This document shows, piece by piece, positions 5,805 to 7,111 of a stretch of DNA of 7,111 nt. Origin of the DNA: JBBRHF01 sp038223055 (GTDB lineage Bacteria; Actinomycetota; Actinomycetes; JACCUZ01). The notes below the pieces were generated by a model. That model had not been told where the DNA came from, did no database searches, and was given only the letters and a program-made list of their open reading frames with translations. The DNA lies in the NCBI GenBank assembly GCA_038223055.1, contig JBBRHF010000202.1, positions 1-7,111 on the forward strand. Reading direction: 5' to 3'. A program made the position numbers and the translations under genes. Within the stretch, counting starts at the first letter, position 1, and each line of letters opens with the position of its first letter.

Positions 5805-6662
5805 TCATCGGGCGCGGGCGGGCGGCGGCGCGGCGAGGACGGCGGGAGTGCAGCGGGTGGGTTGGCGGGCGATGGTGTCGTAGGCGCTGCGAACGGTCCG
5901 GCGTGCTTGGTGTTCGGGCAGCCCGGCGTGGATGGCGGCCGTCACAAGGGGCTCGGGGTCGGGGATGTGGGCTTCGGCGGCGCGGCAGGCGGCCCAGAAC
6001 AGGGCGTTGTCGCGGTTGCCTTCGGGTTGCCGGGCAACGTGTCCGGCGAGGTACTCGGTGGCGTCCACACCGGGGCGGGATCGCATTGCCGGCGTGGGGC
6101 CGGCCGGCGCGGGCGGCGGCGGGGCGAGCAGCGCGGTGAGCGCAGCCCAGTCCAGCGTTCGCCCGGGGCCGTCCTGGCTGCGCAGCAGCGAGTAGCCGCC
6201 GGTGTAGGTCTCGGCGGTGACCTGGGATGGGGGGAGCAGCACATAGCCGCCGTGGCTGCGGAAGTCGAGGTGGTGCCCGCTTATCGAGCCGTTGCGCTGG
6301 GCCGTGCCGGGGTAGTGCAGGTGCAGCCCGACCGAGGGCGTGCGCACCGCACGCAGCCAGCCGTCGAGCAGGCCGGCCTGGTTGGCTTGGTGGAACGAGG
6401 CCCAGCCGGTTCCGTTGGGGCGCACGTCCACATCGAGGACGTCGAAGCCGGGGGCTCCGGTCGGGGTGGCGATGTTGGCCCTCGGGTGCCGATCCCACCA
6501 GTCGGCGATCACCGCGAAGTCGGTGGTGGCGTCGTGGAATCCGTTGCGGGTCAACGGTGTCTTCCCGTCGGGGACGCAGGGGAATACCCGCACTCCTTGC
6601 GCGGCGTAGTCCATGGCGCGGTCCCGCAGTGCTGTGTCCCATGCCCCCAGCTTCGGTTCCAT
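5805..6662 (-). CDS. Bifunctional DNA primase/polymerase (Prim-Pol, replication protein)
   Basis: A 285-residue archaeo-eukaryotic-type primase/polymerase. The domain begins AMDYAAQGVRVFPCVPDGKTPL and holds the metal-binding acidic motif DVLDVD (74-79, likely Asp77 and Asp79), GLHLHYPG with candidate His114/His116 (112-119), and LDFRSHGGYVLLPPS (132-146) with Asp133. A Pro-rich linker (181-191) leads to a helical C-terminal part with EGNRDNALFWAACRAAE (214-230), as in related plasmid and phage proteins. It should synthesise primers and DNA at the element's origin. No helicase domain is fused, so a host or separate helicase would be needed. ATG at 6662 is supported by GGAGG (6676-6672), nine bases upstream. 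It heads the operon that continues to the integrase. Confidence 0.9.
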   Translation of the reverse strand: MEPKLGAWDTALRDRAMDYAAQGVRVFPCVPDGKTPLTRNGFHDATTDFAVIADWWDRHPRANIATPTGAPGFDVLDVDVRPNGTGWASFHQANQAGLLDGWLRAVRTPSVGLHLHYPGTAQRNGSISGHHLDFRSHGGYVLLPPSQVTAETYTGGYSLLRSQDGPGRTLDWAALTALLAPPPPAPAGPTPAMRSRPGVDATEYLAGHVARQPEGNRDNALFWAACRAAEAHIPDPEPLVTAAIHAGLPEHQARRTVRSAYDTIARQPTRCTPAVLAAPPPARAR

Positions 6663-6679
6663 CGCTTCCGACCTCCGTG

Positions 6680-6703
6680 CTTGACGACTTTGTGTGCATC
6701 AAG
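6680..6703. promoter_or_regulatory. Short inverted repeat upstream of the primase/polymerase gene
   Basis: CTTGA (6680-6684) and TCAAG (6699-6703) flank 14 bases, immediately upstream of the Prim-Pol Shine-Dalgarno. It lies in the least GC-rich spot of the region, where the operon promoter would be expected. It could be an operator for one of the HTH proteins, but five-base arms are weak evidence. Confidence 0.25.
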
Positions 6704-6774
6704 GTGAGCGACCGGGGCGCGCACGCGGCGCGGTCGATCAGCGGGAGCCGCCGGCTCGGCCGGGGGGGTGCCGG

Positions 6775-7023
6775 TCAGCGCCGCGAGGCGTCGCCGCCGC
6801 CGGTCCCGGTGCAGTTGTCGGTGTCCGTGCAGGTGTCGGTGCAGTCCTCGGTGTCCTGGCGGGCGGTCTGGTCGACGGCGACGAACGCGGTGAACTCTTC
6901 GGCGTGGCCGCTGCGGTGGGGGTTCTCGGCTCCGCAAATGGGACGATACGGTGCGCGTCGCTCTAGCCGCGATCGCAGGGGGATGCGGCGGAGGCGCCAA
7001 GGCGGGGGCCACGTACATTTCAT
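6775..7023 (-). CDS. Hypothetical small acidic Cys-containing protein, 5' end doubtful
   Basis: An 82-codon frame whose C-terminal half looks like a real small protein. PICGAENPHRSG (28-39) is followed by an acidic segment EEFTAFVAVDQTARQ and a run DTEDCTDTCTDTDNCT with cysteines at 61, 65 and 71. The first 9-10 codons lie antisense to the Rpe-like sequence that begins near 6996 on the other strand, and no internal ATG or GTG is available, so the true start was probably lost at that junction. It lies 112 bases upstream of the Prim-Pol gene on the same strand. I do not recognise the family. The Cys/Asp pattern might bind metal, but this is speculation. Confidence 0.4.
   Translation of the reverse strand: MKCTWPPPWRLRRIPLRSRLERRAPYRPICGAENPHRSGHAEEFTAFVAVDQTARQDTEDCTDTCTDTDNCTGTGGGDASRR
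6809..6856. repeat. Short tandem repeat of GTGCAG-type hexamer units
   Basis: On the plus strand three units begin GTGCAG: 18 bases (6809-6826), 12 bases (6827-6838) and 18 bases (6839-6856). The outer two share GTGCAGNNNTCGGTGTCC with three mismatched positions. All lengths are multiples of six, so the repeat keeps frame and encodes the Asp/Thr/Cys run of the minus-strand ORF. Confidence 0.6.
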
Positions 7024-7111
7024 TCCATCCCGAAGCGTCCGAGCACGTCGACCGCACCATCCAGCTGATCCGCTCGCACGGCTGCAAGCCCGGCCTGGTG
7101 TTCAATCCGGC
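6996..7111 (+). pseudogene. rpe: Ribulose-phosphate 3-epimerase (Rpe) internal fragment, cut at both ends
   Basis: From 6996 the plus strand reads AKAGATYISFHPEASEHVDR and continues TIQLIRSHGCKPGLVFNP to the window edge, 38 codons without interruption. This matches the middle of Rpe (roughly residues 83-120 of about 225), the enzyme that interconverts ribulose-5-phosphate and xylulose-5-phosphate. The preceding codons in frame (VRVALAAIAGGCGGG from 6951) do not resemble Rpe: the metal-ligand motifs HFDVMD and DVHLM are absent. There is therefore a sharp break near 6995. The wording SFHPEASEHVDR and CKPGLVFNP is that of proteobacterial Rpe as I know it; actinobacterial Rpe usually differs here. 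It may be a chimeric assembly edge or a transferred fragment. It continues beyond the window. Confidence 0.75.

Larger units (their letters stand above)
3736..6995. mobile_element. Integrated element with primase/polymerase-HTH-integrase module (AICE-like)
   Basis: Everything from the tRNA 3' end to about 6995 is a compact minus-strand block: primase/polymerase, HTH protein, small ORF, HTH protein, integrase. The same functional order (replication, excision, integration, attachment site) is known from pSAM2 and related actinomycete integrative elements, and some of those use a primase/polymerase as Rep. No transfer (FtsK-like) or phage structural gene is visible, so it could be part of an AICE, another integrative plasmid or a satellite. 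The right limit is arbitrary: it is where the Rpe-like sequence begins, not a recognised attachment site. Confidence 0.65.

Noticed and set aside
6694..6966. Plus-strand frame of 90 codons
   Set aside because: Overlaps the minus-strand acidic Cys-containing frame and has no motif or ribosome site.
1..7111. CRISPR array or phage structural genes
   Set aside because: No regularly spaced repeats and no recognisable capsid, tail or terminase sequence were seen on either strand.

Overview
The window reads as high-GC actinobacterial chromosome carrying an integrated element. The left half (about 1-3735) is ordinary housekeeping sequence. It has GTG starts, a probable leaderless fatty-acyl-CoA ligase gene (FadD15-like), an actinobacterial-type YaaA, an HExxH metallopeptidase of the Zincin_1 type, a 67-residue cold shock protein and tRNA-Lys(UUU). 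Genus cannot be fixed from this sequence.

Layout: a small metallopeptidase (+, 32-382) converges on yaaA (-, 390-1199), which lies downstream of fadD (-, 1245-3020) in the same direction. fadD has a TAGGCT -10 box seven bases before its GTG. Its start faces the divergent cspA (+, 3237-3440), whose roughly 180-base leader contains a textbook intrinsic terminator (hairpin plus six Ts) before the coding region. Two GC-rich hairpins follow cspA, then tRNA-Lys(TTT) (3660-3735) with an encoded CCA.

From the tRNA 3' end rightward lies a compact minus-strand module. In order of transcription it contains a small acidic Cys-containing ORF (5' end doubtful), a bifunctional DNA primase/polymerase (6662-5805), a 78-aa excisionase-type HTH protein (5794-5558), an unlisted 44-codon small ORF (5543-5409), an 87-aa HTH protein (5412-5149) and a tyrosine integrase (5139-3671). 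From the primase/polymerase on, spacings are 10, 14, -4 and 9 bases, so these genes look like one operon. The integrase's last codons are the antisense of the tRNA gene. This replication-excision-integration order is like the rep-xis-int module of pSAM2-type actinomycete integrative elements, inserted at tRNA-Lys. The primase/polymerase would copy the excised circle, one or both HTH proteins would direct excision, and the integrase would recombine at the tRNA.

Two defects stand out. The integrase is broken by a one-base deletion in a C run (4101-4103), which separates Arg I from the downstream His/Arg/Tyr catalytic residues. At the far right, from about 6996, the sequence changes to an in-frame internal piece of ribulose-phosphate 3-epimerase (Rpe) on the plus strand. 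It resembles proteobacterial rather than actinobacterial Rpe and has no 5' part. This suggests a chimeric join or a transferred fragment at the window edge. The second tRNA-derived attachment site is not in the window, so the element's right end is unknown.
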